The translations under genes and the position numbers were made by a program. Shown here piece by piece: positions 8,269 to 15,564 of a stretch of DNA of 48,347 nucleotides. Source of the DNA: Chlorobiaceae bacterium (lineage in GTDB: Bacteria; Bacteroidota; Chlorobiia; Chlorobiales; Chlorobiaceae); assembly GCA_013334525.1 (NCBI GenBank), contig JAAXXK010000017.1, forward strand, positions 1 to 48,347, in the 5' to 3' direction. The notes beneath the pieces are model-generated. The model made no database searches. It was not told where the DNA came from and saw only the letters and a list, made by a program, of their open reading frames with translations. Position 1 is the first letter of the stretch. Every line of letters starts with the position of its first letter.

Positions 8269-9519
8269 ATGGTTGCAATACTTGAACAGGAATTTTTTCT
8301 CAGCGAATTCATCGGTCGCCGGGTTTACCTGACTTCAAAAAAGATCGGCAAGCTCAAGGATCTGGTCATCCAGGAGCACGCCGGTAAAATTCCTGAAGTC
8401 ACCCATCTGCTTGTTCATCGTCCCTATGGTGATTCATCCCTGCTTTTGCCCTGGGATAGAATCTCGCTGATTTCGAATACAGAGATCGTTTCCGACATCA
8501 CCGAGCCCGACAACTACAAGCTTGATCCCGACGGGAACTACATTTTCCTGAAGGACTATATCCTCGACAAGAAGATTCTCGATATGGAGGACCACGAGGT
8601 GGAGGTGGTCTACGATGTGAAACTTGTCTATCAGATCGACAGGCTCTTTGCCAGCGAGGTGGATTTCAACCGGTTCCGTATCCTGCGGCGAATGGGCATG
8701 AACAAGCTCGCCGGGTTCCTTGGCCGCTATACCGAGGACTCCTCCATTTCATGGGTCTACGTCCAGCCGCTTCCGGAAACCATCAACAGTTTCAAGGGAA
8801 ACGTCAAGCTCAACGTCCTCAAGGAGAGCATCAGCGATATTCACCCTGTCGATCTTGCCGATATTCTTGAGGAGTTGGACAGCAACCAGCGAATGGCGGT
8901 TTTCAACGCCCTTGATACAGGGTTGGCCTCCGATACCCTTGAAGAGGTGGAGCCGAGGGTGCAGCGCGAACTTATCGGGCTGATGGAGAAAGACAAGGCA
9001 GCCGAACTGCTCAACGAGATGAGCCCGGCCAAGGCGGCTGACATCCTGTCGGTTTTACCGGCCTCCGAGGCCGACGAGATCATCGAACTTGTGGACCAGG
9101 AGAGCAAGGCCAAAGTTCAGCAGATCATCGACCAGAATGACGAGAACATCATGCTCTATGTCACGCAAAGCATCATCAAACGCTCGGCTGACACCCGCGT
9201 CAAGGAGATCATAAACCATTACCATGATATTGCCGCCAACATGGATGTCATCATGTACGTCTATGTGATGGATGAGAGCGATACACTGTATGGTGTGGTT
9301 GATCTGAGGGATCTGCTTAATGCCGAGCCTGACCAGCCGCTTTCCGAAATCATGACAGACAGCCTCATCACTCTTGGCCCCGACGATACGCTGCACGATG
9401 CAGTGGAGTTTTTCTCAAGGTACTCGTTCAGGGCAATTCCGGTTACCGACGATGAAGAAAAACTGCTCGGGGTCGTTTCTTTCCACCATATCAAAGGCAT
9501 CAAACCTCGCCTGGATTAG
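8269..9519 (+). CDS. PRC-barrel / MgtE N-domain / CBS-pair protein
   Basis: A 416-residue soluble protein with a strong ribosome-binding site (AAAGGAGG). Residues about 10-90 resemble a PRC-barrel (FIGRRVYLTSKKIGKLKDLV). Residues about 185-295 are the superhelical MgtE N domain (HPVDLADILEELDSNQR and AAELLNEMSPAKAADILS). Residues about 300-412 are a CBS pair (QPLSEIMTDSLITL, DDTLHDAVEFF, RAIPVTDDEEKLLGVVS). In MgtE these two cytosolic modules bind Mg2+ and gate the channel; here the MgtE membrane domain is missing. Because the gene sits in one operon with an Nramp-related transporter, it may be a detached Mg2+-sensing regulatory subunit of that transporter. Domain calls are confident; the coupling is inferred. 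Confidence 0.87.
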   Translation: MVAILEQEFFLSEFIGRRVYLTSKKIGKLKDLVIQEHAGKIPEVTHLLVHRPYGDSSLLLPWDRISLISNTEIVSDITEPDNYKLDPDGNYIFLKDYILDKKILDMEDHEVEVVYDVKLVYQIDRLFASEVDFNRFRILRRMGMNKLAGFLGRYTEDSSISWVYVQPLPETINSFKGNVKLNVLKESISDIHPVDLADILEELDSNQRMAVFNALDTGLASDTLEEVEPRVQRELIGLMEKDKAAELLNEMSPAKAADILSVLPASEADEIIELVDQESKAKVQQIIDQNDENIMLYVTQSIIKRSADTRVKEIINHYHDIAANMDVIMYVYVMDESDTLYGVVDLRDLLNAEPDQPLSEIMTDSLITLGPDDTLHDAVEFFSRYSFRAIPVTDDEEKLLGVVSFHHIKGIKPRLD

Positions 9520-9980
9520 CATACGGGCAGGCCGTTTTTTTACTCTTGAATCATCCGGAGAGAACGCGGCATCCCCCTTTCGCCTGGAATACGATCGGGT
9601 TTTGGTCGCAGATTGCCATTTCATTGACGGTATTCCCCATCAGATCACTCTTTCCCAAGCTTTATCATATCAGTCCAACCTGAAGCAGTTCCTGGTTTCA
9701 GGTCGGGTTTTGCATGCATCCTGAGCAGAAACAACCGCCAGGTATATTTTAAGACGAATTTTAACAACTGTTAATATCGGCTTAAGAATCGAAGGCTATT
9801 ATTGTTGATGTCGGATAAGAAACATATCCGCTGAATGCTGCAGGGTCTTCGAAAGCAGATGTTCTTGCCGGTATGCAGGCACCAGCTTCGAACGGGTTTG
9901 TCGAATCATCGTATTGAACTTGCGTTGAGCCTCTGCACAATAATTACCAAATCAACACAGACAACTAAAGGAGTGAACCC
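9520..9980. other. Intergenic region with operator and leader
   Basis: About 460 bases between the MgtE-N/CBS gene and the Lcl-domain gene. Just after the first stop, GCCTG and CAGGC around 9509-9533 followed by a run of seven T could be a weak terminator. The regulated promoter of the downstream gene lies at 9747-9802 (separate entry), leaving a leader of about 170 bases before the ribosome-binding site AAAGGAG at 9968-9974. A 116-codon frame crossing from the upstream gene is not called. Confidence 0.45.
9747..9802 (+). promoter_or_regulatory. Four-repeat OmpR/PmrA-type operator plus -10, copy 1
   Basis: Seven-base repeats start every 11 bases: TTTTAAG 9747, ATTTTAA 9758 (best match shifted by one base), TGTTAAT 9769 and GCTTAAG 9780. 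Ten bases after the last repeat lies a -10-like TATTAT (9797-9802) with no good -35. The layout matches class II activation by OmpR-family regulators, which bind head-to-tail half-sites at 11-base spacing (PmrA/QseB boxes have the form CTTAAG-N5-CTTAAG). The same design recurs at 10670 and 13507. The site drives the Lcl-domain gene. Confidence 0.6.
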
Positions 9981-10508
9981 ATGAAAAACCTCAAGTCCTT
10001 TTTCTTTTCCATTTCGCGCAGATCACTGGTAAAATGTGCATTGGTTTGCACCGTTTTCTCGACTGCTGCTGTTTCCAGTGTTTATGCATCGGAGACGGCT
10101 GTCGCTGCTTCATCGGCCGGACAACTGAAAATCGGCGATAACCATGGTGGCGGCAAGGTGGCCTATGTGTTCCAGTCGGGAGACGAAGGTTATGTCGCCG
10201 GCCAGATCCATGGAGTGGTCGCATCCAGACAGGACCTGGGCAATGGGACAACGTGGGAAAAAGCTGTTCAGCTATGTCAGGAGTACAGGGCAGGCGGGTT
10301 CAGCGACTGGCGTCTTCCGAGCAAGGCTGAGCTGAACAGGCTTTATGCCAACAAAATCGCTGTAGGTGGATTCAAGAATCACCACTATTACTGGAGTTCA
10401 TCCGAGAGCGATAAAAATGATGCCTGGGACCAGAGCTTCCGCAGCGGTGTCCAGAACCTCGGCTACAAGCTGGACAATAACTATGTTCGTGCCGTACGCA
10501 CTTTTTAA
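9981..10508 (+). CDS. Exported Lcl C-terminal (DUF1566) domain protein
   Basis: A 175-residue protein with a long N-terminal export signal (hydrophobic stretch about 18-33, likely cleavage after VYASA-type residues near 36). The mature part (about 48-175) is one Lcl/DUF1566 domain: TWEKAVQLCQEY, DWRLPSKAELNRLY, YYWSSSES and the terminal YVRAVRTF. This fold, related to formylglycine-generating-enzyme and C-type-lectin-like folds, occurs on surface proteins such as the Legionella collagen-like adhesin; its exact activity is often unknown. A clear ribosome-binding site (AAAGGAG) precedes the ATG. Its promoter carries the same four-repeat operator as the DUF4405/two-component operon and the cytochrome operon, so it is probably part of one regulon and may act at the cell surface with that electron-transfer module. 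Confidence 0.85.
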   Translation: MKNLKSFFFSISRRSLVKCALVCTVFSTAAVSSVYASETAVAASSAGQLKIGDNHGGGKVAYVFQSGDEGYVAGQIHGVVASRQDLGNGTTWEKAVQLCQEYRAGGFSDWRLPSKAELNRLYANKIAVGGFKNHHYYWSSSESDKNDAWDQSFRSGVQNLGYKLDNNYVRAVRTF

Positions 10509-10532
10509 TCACGCACAGATCGGAGCCTGAAC

Positions 10533-10572
10533 CTTAAGGCAGGCGGGAATGAGTTGCTCCGGTTGCCTTAAG
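10533..10572 (+). repeat. Inverted repeat (CTTAAGGCA / TGCCTTAAG) after Lcl gene
   Basis: CTTAAGGCA at 10533-10541 and TGCCTTAAG at 10564-10572 form a perfect 9-base-pair stem with a 22-base loop, 24 bases after the Lcl-domain stop. No T run follows, so it is a poor intrinsic terminator, but it could protect the 3' end of the transcript. The arms contain CTTAAG, the half-site motif of the nearby operators, so a DNA-binding role cannot be excluded. Confidence 0.4.
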
Positions 10573-10669
10573 CCTCCCGATCCTGGTGGAACCAGCATCA
10601 CATGCCAGTTCCGTTACGTAGTGGGGGGGGATGTTTGGCGCACTGAATACTGAATACGCACGATGGTGA

Positions 10670-10726
10670 TTTTAATCGATTTTTAAGGTCAGGCTAAGAC
10701 TCCTTTAAAGCTCTCCGGTTTATCTT
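10670..10726 (+). promoter_or_regulatory. Four-repeat OmpR/PmrA-type operator plus -10, copy 2
   Basis: TTTTAAT 10670, TTTTAAG 10681, GGCTAAG 10692 and CTTTAAA 10703 are spaced at exactly 11 bases. Eleven bases after the last repeat is TATCTT (10721-10726) as a -10 candidate; the operator replaces the -35. It lies about 80 bases before the DUF4405 gene, which is followed closely by the response regulator and kinase genes, so the two-component system probably controls its own operon. A run of eight G at 10623-10630 lies upstream. Confidence 0.65.
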
Positions 10727-10805
10727 GATCTCATGTTGATGTGGTTTCTATTATATATCAACAGGACGGTACGAGCTAAATGAACATTGAATTATTGACG
10801 AATCC

Positions 10806-11342
10806 ATGAATACAATTCTTAAATCGTTTTCAACACCGCTGGCAATTGGGGCGTTCCTGATTTCAGCAGTCACAGGTATCCTGATTTTTTTTGATATTGA
10901 AATGGGTGCTGTCGAACCGGTACACAAGTGGCTCAGTTGGTTGCTTCTTGGTGGGGTTTCGCTTCATATTGTTTCGAACTGGAAACCTTTCTCTGGATAT
11001 TTTTCAAAAAAACCGGCAATCGGCATTATCGGACTGGCGTGCGTAGTTGCCATCGGGTCATTGTTGCCGATGTTCAGCGAAGATGAAGAGGGGGAAGGGC
11101 GCGGAGCAGGAGTCGCTGCAAAGGCACTGGAATCTTCATCGCTGGAAACCGTTGCCCTGGTTTTGAAAACCACTCCGCAGGCTCTTGCTGCCAGGCTTGA
11201 TAAAAGCGGGATCGTCGCCGGCTCCAATTCGTCGACTATCCAGGAAATCGCAGCACGAAACGGTAAAAGCGGAAAAATTGTTCTTGCTGCTGTGTTGGGT
11301 GGAGCGGAGAAGAAAAATGATGGTGATCGTGACGGCCGTTAA
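10806..11342 (+). CDS. DUF4405-type membrane protein, first gene of regulator operon
   Basis: A 178-residue membrane protein. Three hydrophobic helices (about 10-30, 40-58 and 70-90) carry the DUF4405 pattern, with His residues in EPVHKWLSW and SLHIVSNWKPF that could bind haem, as in small cytochrome b-like proteins. After an acidic stretch (SEDEEGEGR) the C-terminal part (about 105-170) is soluble, with a helical segment ETVALVLKTTPQALAARL of unknown function, and ends in a charged tail. The gene ends 11 bases before the response regulator, so all three genes form an operon under the 10670 operator. The protein may be a redox-linked membrane component or co-sensor of the two-component system; this is inference. 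No strong ribosome-binding site is visible. Confidence 0.75.
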   Translation: MNTILKSFSTPLAIGAFLISAVTGILIFFDIEMGAVEPVHKWLSWLLLGGVSLHIVSNWKPFSGYFSKKPAIGIIGLACVVAIGSLLPMFSEDEEGEGRGAGVAAKALESSSLETVALVLKTTPQALAARLDKSGIVAGSNSSTIQEIAARNGKSGKIVLAAVLGGAEKKNDGDRDGR

Positions 11343-11353
11343 ACATTGAGTCA

Positions 11354-12034
11354 ATGAGACTACTCGTTATTGAAGATGAAACGGGAATCGCCCGTTTTCT
11401 CAAGGAAGGACTTGAAGAGGAGTACTTTGCCGTAGATGTGGCCTATGATGGCAACAGCGGTCTCGATTTTGCCATGACCAATGAGTATGACCTGATCATG
11501 GTGGACTGGATGATACCCGGAATCAGCGGCATTGAGGTATGCAGAAAAATCCGTCAGTCCGGCAGCAGCGTACCCATTCTTTTCCTGACGGCAAGGGACA
11601 CGCTTGAAGATGTGGTTTTCGGACTGGATTCGGGCGCCAACGATTATATCAAAAAGCCCTTTGAATTTGAAGAGTTGTTGGCCCGAATAAGGGTTCAGTT
11701 GAGGAAAACTACCCAGGAAGATGAAGCCCAGACGGTCGGTTCCCTTTCCATCAATGCGGTTACCCATCAGGTTTTCTGTGGTTCGAAGGAACTGACGCTG
11801 ACTCCGAAGGAGTTCGCCCTGCTCGAATACCTTGTCCGCAACAAGGATCGCCCCTGTACCAGAAGCCGCATCATCGAGCACGTCTGGGATATGCACTTCT
11901 ACTCCGATACATCGGTTATCGATGTTTATATCAACTTCCTTCGCAAGAAACTTGAGCAGGCCGGGTGCGGTAACCTCATCCAGACCATCAGGGGCGTCGG
12001 TTACATCGTCCGTGAACCTGGCCCCACCGCTTAA
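11354..12034 (+). CDS. OmpR-family response regulator
   Basis: A 226-residue regulator. The receiver domain (1-118) has the acidic pocket Glu7/Asp8, phosphoacceptor Asp51 (VDWMIPG), Thr in LFLTARD, and Lys in DYIKKPF. The winged-helix DNA-binding domain (about 128-222) has LTPKEFALLEYLVRNKDR, recognition-helix region TSVIDVYINFLRKKLE and the terminal wing IQTIRGVGYIV. The kinase gene overlaps its stop codon by one base (TAATG), so translation is coupled. It is of the PmrA/QseB/CusR type. The 11-base-spaced repeats before the operon, the Lcl gene and the cytochrome genes are its most likely binding sites. Confidence 0.93.
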   Translation: MRLLVIEDETGIARFLKEGLEEEYFAVDVAYDGNSGLDFAMTNEYDLIMVDWMIPGISGIEVCRKIRQSGSSVPILFLTARDTLEDVVFGLDSGANDYIKKPFEFEELLARIRVQLRKTTQEDEAQTVGSLSINAVTHQVFCGSKELTLTPKEFALLEYLVRNKDRPCTRSRIIEHVWDMHFYSDTSVIDVYINFLRKKLEQAGCGNLIQTIRGVGYIVREPGPTA

Positions 12035-13506
12035 TGACAGGATCGACCAACAATAAGCATGAACGGCACGGCGCGGGCTGGAAGCGTATTCCCTCGATGA
12101 GCCTGCGAAACCGCATGGCGTTCTATTATACGGTCACGACAGCATTTTTGCTGGCGGTCGTGTTTGCCGCCATTCTGCTCATGGTTGATCGTATCGTCTA
12201 CATCCATTTCGATGAAGAACTTCGGCACGAAGTTGCTGAAACACTTGAAGAGGCCCATGTGAAAGGGCAGGCTTTCGTGGGATTCGAAAGCTTCAGGTGT
12301 ATCGACGGCACCGAGGAGGAACTCGATGAATATAAACAGAGAGGGAAAAAGAAGGATGCTGATTCTGAATTCATTCAGGTTGTCGACAGTACCGGTCAGA
12401 TGGTCAGGAAATCAGTCAACCTTTCCCGAAACCTGCTGACCTTCAATCCGGCCTATTCCGGAGTCCGCTACTTCAACAGCTTTGTCGCCGGTGAGCCGGT
12501 GAGGCAGGTGCAGGTTCCCCTCGTCAATAGCAAGGGTATTGCCGATGCCTACCTGATTATTGCTGTTCCGATGAAGAGCGCCATGATCATTCTTCTCGAT
12601 CTCCAGAATATCATGCTGGTTTCGTTTCCGGCAGTAATCCTGATCCTCTTCATCCTTACCCGTGCCATAGCCGGCAGAAGCATCCGTCCCATCGAGGAGG
12701 TTATCGCCACTGCCGAAAAAATGACTCAGGCAAGTCTGGACCAGCGCATCCCGATGCCTCACAACCAGGACGAACTGTACCGGTTGTCGGCCACCATCAA
12801 TGCACTGTTCGATCGTTTGCAGGACGCATTCCAGCGTGAAAAGCAGTTCACGGCAGATGCTTCACATGAGCTCAAGACGCCGCTTGCCGTGGTGAAAGGA
12901 ACTCTTGACGTCCTGGTTCGCAAACCGAGGGACATTGTCCATTATGAAGACAGAATCCGTTATTGCCTGGATGAACTCAATCGAATGGCACGGCTGATAG
13001 ATCAGTTGCTGATGCTTGCCCGATATGAGAACGATACGAAAAATCCGAACATCGTGAAGGTGGAGATCTCCGAATCGCTTCACTCGGTCATCTCGAGAAT
13101 CGAATTGCTTGCTCTCGAAAAGCAGATATCGATCAGGTTGGAGAACACTCCATCGGGCACTGTCGCTGCTGATCCGGCGATGCTGGAGATGATGCTTGAG
13201 AACATCCTTTCTAACGCGATAAAATACTCTCCGGCCGGTTCTTCCATCGAAATCGCCACATCCCGTCGTGCAGTTCATCTGGTATGCACCATTACCGATC
13301 ACGGGGTAGGAATTCCCGAGGAAAAACTGCAGAAAATCTTTGACCGGTTCTATCGGGTCGATGAATCAAGAAGTTCAAGTACCGGGGGATTTGGGCTCGG
13401 GCTGTCTATCGTCAGGAAACTTGCCGACCTCCAGCACATTGGAATCTCGGTGTCGAGCACCAGGAATACCGGAACCACCTTCGAACTGACATTTCCGGCA
13501 CTTTGA
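12034..13506 (+). CDS. Membrane sensor histidine kinase, CusS/QseC type
   Basis: A 490-residue kinase. A cytoplasmic N-terminus leads to a first transmembrane helix (about 30-52), a periplasmic sensor region of about 125 residues with a basic/acidic patch (EELDEYKQRGKKKD), and a second helix (about 185-208). Then follow a HAMP linker (RSIRPIEEVIATAEKM), the phosphoacceptor helix FTADASHELKTPLAVV with His278, and the ATPase domain: N box NILSNAIKYS, G1 DHGVGI, F box FDRFYR, G2 GGFGLGLSIV. It partners the response regulator encoded just upstream. The stimulus is unknown; neighbours encoding cytochromes suggest a redox, metal or electron-acceptor signal. Confidence 0.92.
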   Translation: MTGSTNNKHERHGAGWKRIPSMSLRNRMAFYYTVTTAFLLAVVFAAILLMVDRIVYIHFDEELRHEVAETLEEAHVKGQAFVGFESFRCIDGTEEELDEYKQRGKKKDADSEFIQVVDSTGQMVRKSVNLSRNLLTFNPAYSGVRYFNSFVAGEPVRQVQVPLVNSKGIADAYLIIAVPMKSAMIILLDLQNIMLVSFPAVILILFILTRAIAGRSIRPIEEVIATAEKMTQASLDQRIPMPHNQDELYRLSATINALFDRLQDAFQREKQFTADASHELKTPLAVVKGTLDVLVRKPRDIVHYEDRIRYCLDELNRMARLIDQLLMLARYENDTKNPNIVKVEISESLHSVISRIELLALEKQISIRLENTPSGTVAADPAMLEMMLENILSNAIKYSPAGSSIEIATSRRAVHLVCTITDHGVGIPEEKLQKIFDRFYRVDESRSSSTGGFGLGLSIVRKLADLQHIGISVSSTRNTGTTFELTFPAL

Positions 13507-13562
13507 TTTTCAGGGAATTTTAAGGATCCATTCAGCTCCTTTTAAGCGGTGTCGGATATCTT
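13507..13562 (+). promoter_or_regulatory. Four-repeat OmpR/PmrA-type operator plus -10, copy 3
   Basis: TTTTCAG 13507, TTTTAAG 13518, CATTCAG 13529 and TTTTAAG 13540 repeat at exactly 11 bases, starting right after the kinase stop codon. Ten bases later is TATCTT (13557-13562), the same hexamer as at copy 2. It lies about 40 bases before the start codon of the cytochrome-b-like gene and should drive it together with the multihaem cytochrome gene. Confidence 0.65.
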
Positions 13563-13602
13563 TTACCCTACAACTCTTTCAAGGGTAAAATAATACCGAT
13601 AC

Positions 13603-14181
13603 ATGTGGAATTCTGTCCTTGTCAAGCGGGCTCTGCCGCTTTCATTCTCCTATCTGCTGCTTGTCGCAGCCTCACTTTCGCTCGATTATATACTTCATGC
13701 GGCCGGTCTTGACTGGACGGGGCGCTATCTGGGAATTGCCGGAACGGCTCTTGTCGCTTTCTCGTTCGGCTATTCCGCCCGTAAAAAAAAGCTTTTTCGA
13801 AACGGGCCGCTCAGCCTGTTCCTGAGGCTTCACTGTAACGCCGGCTGGGTGGGAACCCTTTTGATTCTTGTCCATTCCGGAATCCATTTCAACGCGATTC
13901 TTCCCTGGTCGGCGACCGCCCTGATGATGGTGGTGACGGCCAGTGGCCATGTGGGGCAGTATCTGGTCCGCAAGCTCAGGGAAGAGGTAAGGGTGAAAAA
14001 AAAGCAGCTTGGAATCCAGGATGGCAATGTTGACGGCCTTGAGCAGCAGGCCTATTGGGATGCCATGACGGTCAAGGCGTTTGAGCAATGGCGGCATATG
14101 CATATGCCGATGGTCTCGTTTCTGGTTGTGCTGACCATTATCCATATCGTATCCGTAACGTTTTTTATGAACTGGAGGTAA
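13603..14181 (+). CDS. Cytochrome b-like membrane protein
   Basis: A 192-residue protein with about five hydrophobic helices (near 12-30, 40-56, 78-95, 102-118 and 168-186). Histidines recur in or beside helices: LRLHCNAGW, LVHSGIHF, ASGHVGQY, WRHMHMPMV and TIIHIVSV. The paired-His pattern fits a di-haem membrane cytochrome b / ferric-reductase-like fold. It lies four bases before the 16-haem cytochrome gene and under the copy 3 operator, so it is probably the quinone-side membrane partner that passes electrons to or from that cytochrome. I do not recognise a named family; the haem ligation is inferred from histidine placement. Confidence 0.75.
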   Translation: MWNSVLVKRALPLSFSYLLLVAASLSLDYILHAAGLDWTGRYLGIAGTALVAFSFGYSARKKKLFRNGPLSLFLRLHCNAGWVGTLLILVHSGIHFNAILPWSATALMMVVTASGHVGQYLVRKLREEVRVKKKQLGIQDGNVDGLEQQAYWDAMTVKAFEQWRHMHMPMVSFLVVLTIIHIVSVTFFMNWR

Positions 14182-14185
14182 CCCG

Positions 14186-15484
14186 TTGAAACCATTTTTC
14201 CTCGTTGCAGCGTTTGCCGTCATCATTACGGCTCTTGTAATCGCATATCCTGAGCGACTCATTAACCCGGGCCCGCTCATGGAAGGGCACCGCGAACTGA
14301 AAAACAGTTGCCTGAGTTGCCACAAACCGTTTGGAGGGGCAAGGTTGCAGTGTGTCAGCTGTCATAAACAGGCCGATATAGGCGTGAGGAACGTCGCTGG
14401 GAAGGTATTGCCGCAAAAGAGCGGAAAGACCCTTTTTCACAGCGCTTTCGCATCGAACTCCTGTGTCGATTGCCATACCGATCACAAGGGACTGAACCCG
14501 ATGCGGGCAGTCAACAACTTCAGGCACGACTCTCTTTCAGCCAAGCTCAAGAACAACTGCATCGCCTGCCACAAAGAGCAGACGCCGAAGGACAACCTGC
14601 ACCGTCAGGTTGGAGAGGTTTGCGCCTCTTGTCATGACACCATGAAATGGAAAAATGCGGCTTTGGATCACACTAAACTCACCGCTGCGGGGCGGCAGTG
14701 TGTCAGTTGCCACCGGAGTGACGCGCCCGTCGACGGCCTGCATCGCCAGGCAGGGGATAATTGCGCATCGTGTCACGTCACAAAGGATTGGAAGAGTGTC
14801 GTTGTGGACCACAGCAAGTTTTCCGTTTCGGGAAAACAGTGCCTCAGTTGCCACAGGAAGGATCTGCCTGCAGACGCCCTGCATCGCCAGGCTGATGCGA
14901 ACTGCGCTTCGTGCCACGATACCGTGAAATGGAAAAATGCGGTTGTGGACCACAGCAAGCTCTCCGCAGCCGGAAAGCAGTGCCTCAGTTGCCACAGGAA
15001 GGATCTGCCTGCAGACGGCCTGCATCGCCAGTCGAGTGCAAACTGCGCTTCGTGTCACGATACCGTGAAATGGAAAAATGCGGTTGTGGACCACAGCAAG
15101 CTTTCCGTTTCTGGAAAGCAGTGCATCAGTTGCCACAAGAAGGATCTGCCTGCAGATGGCCTGCATCGCCAGTCGGGTGCAAACTGTTCGACATGTCACA
15201 AGACAACGGCATGGAAGCCGGCAACATTCAATCATGACCGTTACTTCGTGCTTGACGGTGATCATCGGGCAAGCTGTGCTACGTGCCATACCGACCCGAA
15301 GAATTACAAGTCTTACACCTGCTATAACTGTCATGAGCACTCCCCGTCGAGGATAGCTGCGGAACATCGTAAAGAGGGAATCGGCAACTATGAGAACTGT
15401 ATCAGGTGCCACAGGGCAGCAAGGGGTGAACATGAGGGTCGGGATGGCGGCCGCCATGGGGAAGGGCGCGATGATGACGATTGA
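14186..15484 (+). CDS. Sixteen-haem periplasmic c-type cytochrome
   Basis: A 432-residue cytochrome starting at TTG 14186, seven bases after GGAGG. An N-terminal hydrophobic helix (about 4-22) exports and probably anchors it. I count sixteen CXXCH haem sites: CLSCH, CVSCH, CVDCH, CIACH, CASCH, CVSCH, CASCH, CLSCH, CASCH, CLSCH, CASCH, CISCH, CSTCH, CATCH, CYNCH and CIRCH. Residues about 146-350 consist of near-identical 47-residue units with two haems each, and with histidines in VDHSKLS and GLHRQ that can act as distal ligands. The C-terminus is rich in His, Gly, Arg and Asp. With the cytochrome b-like protein it forms a likely electron path across the periplasm. The function (metal or mineral redox, acceptor reduction or electron uptake) is not shown. 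Confidence 0.9.
   Translation: MKPFFLVAAFAVIITALVIAYPERLINPGPLMEGHRELKNSCLSCHKPFGGARLQCVSCHKQADIGVRNVAGKVLPQKSGKTLFHSAFASNSCVDCHTDHKGLNPMRAVNNFRHDSLSAKLKNNCIACHKEQTPKDNLHRQVGEVCASCHDTMKWKNAALDHTKLTAAGRQCVSCHRSDAPVDGLHRQAGDNCASCHVTKDWKSVVVDHSKFSVSGKQCLSCHRKDLPADALHRQADANCASCHDTVKWKNAVVDHSKLSAAGKQCLSCHRKDLPADGLHRQSSANCASCHDTVKWKNAVVDHSKLSVSGKQCISCHKKDLPADGLHRQSGANCSTCHKTTAWKPATFNHDRYFVLDGDHRASCATCHTDPKNYKSYTCYNCHEHSPSRIAAEHRKEGIGNYENCIRCHRAARGEHEGRDGGRHGEGRDDDD
14621..15325 (+). repeat. 141-bp tandem repeats within cytochrome gene
   Basis: The codons for the first Cys of successive CXXCH sites in the internal units lie at 14621, 14762, 14903, 15044 and 15185, exactly 141 bases (47 codons) apart. 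The units beginning at 14903 and 15044 differ at only about a dozen of 141 positions; the outer units are more divergent. This is duplication of a two-haem module, and copy number may vary between strains. Confidence 0.9.
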
Positions 15485-15564
15485 CCGGATGCCAAAGCGC
15501 CAATAACGAAATTGAGTCAGGGTGGCTTTTCGGCAGGGCGCCCAACTGAGAGCTATAAAGTGTG

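Noticed and set aside
9374-9724. 116-codon frame crossing the end of the MgtE-N/CBS gene
   Set aside because: Mostly inside a confident gene in another frame; the remainder has no conserved features.
14537-15457. 306-codon open frame on the minus strand across the cytochrome gene
   Set aside because: It is the mirror of the repeated haem modules; the plus frame has sixteen CXXCH motifs, a ribosome-binding site and a signal helix.
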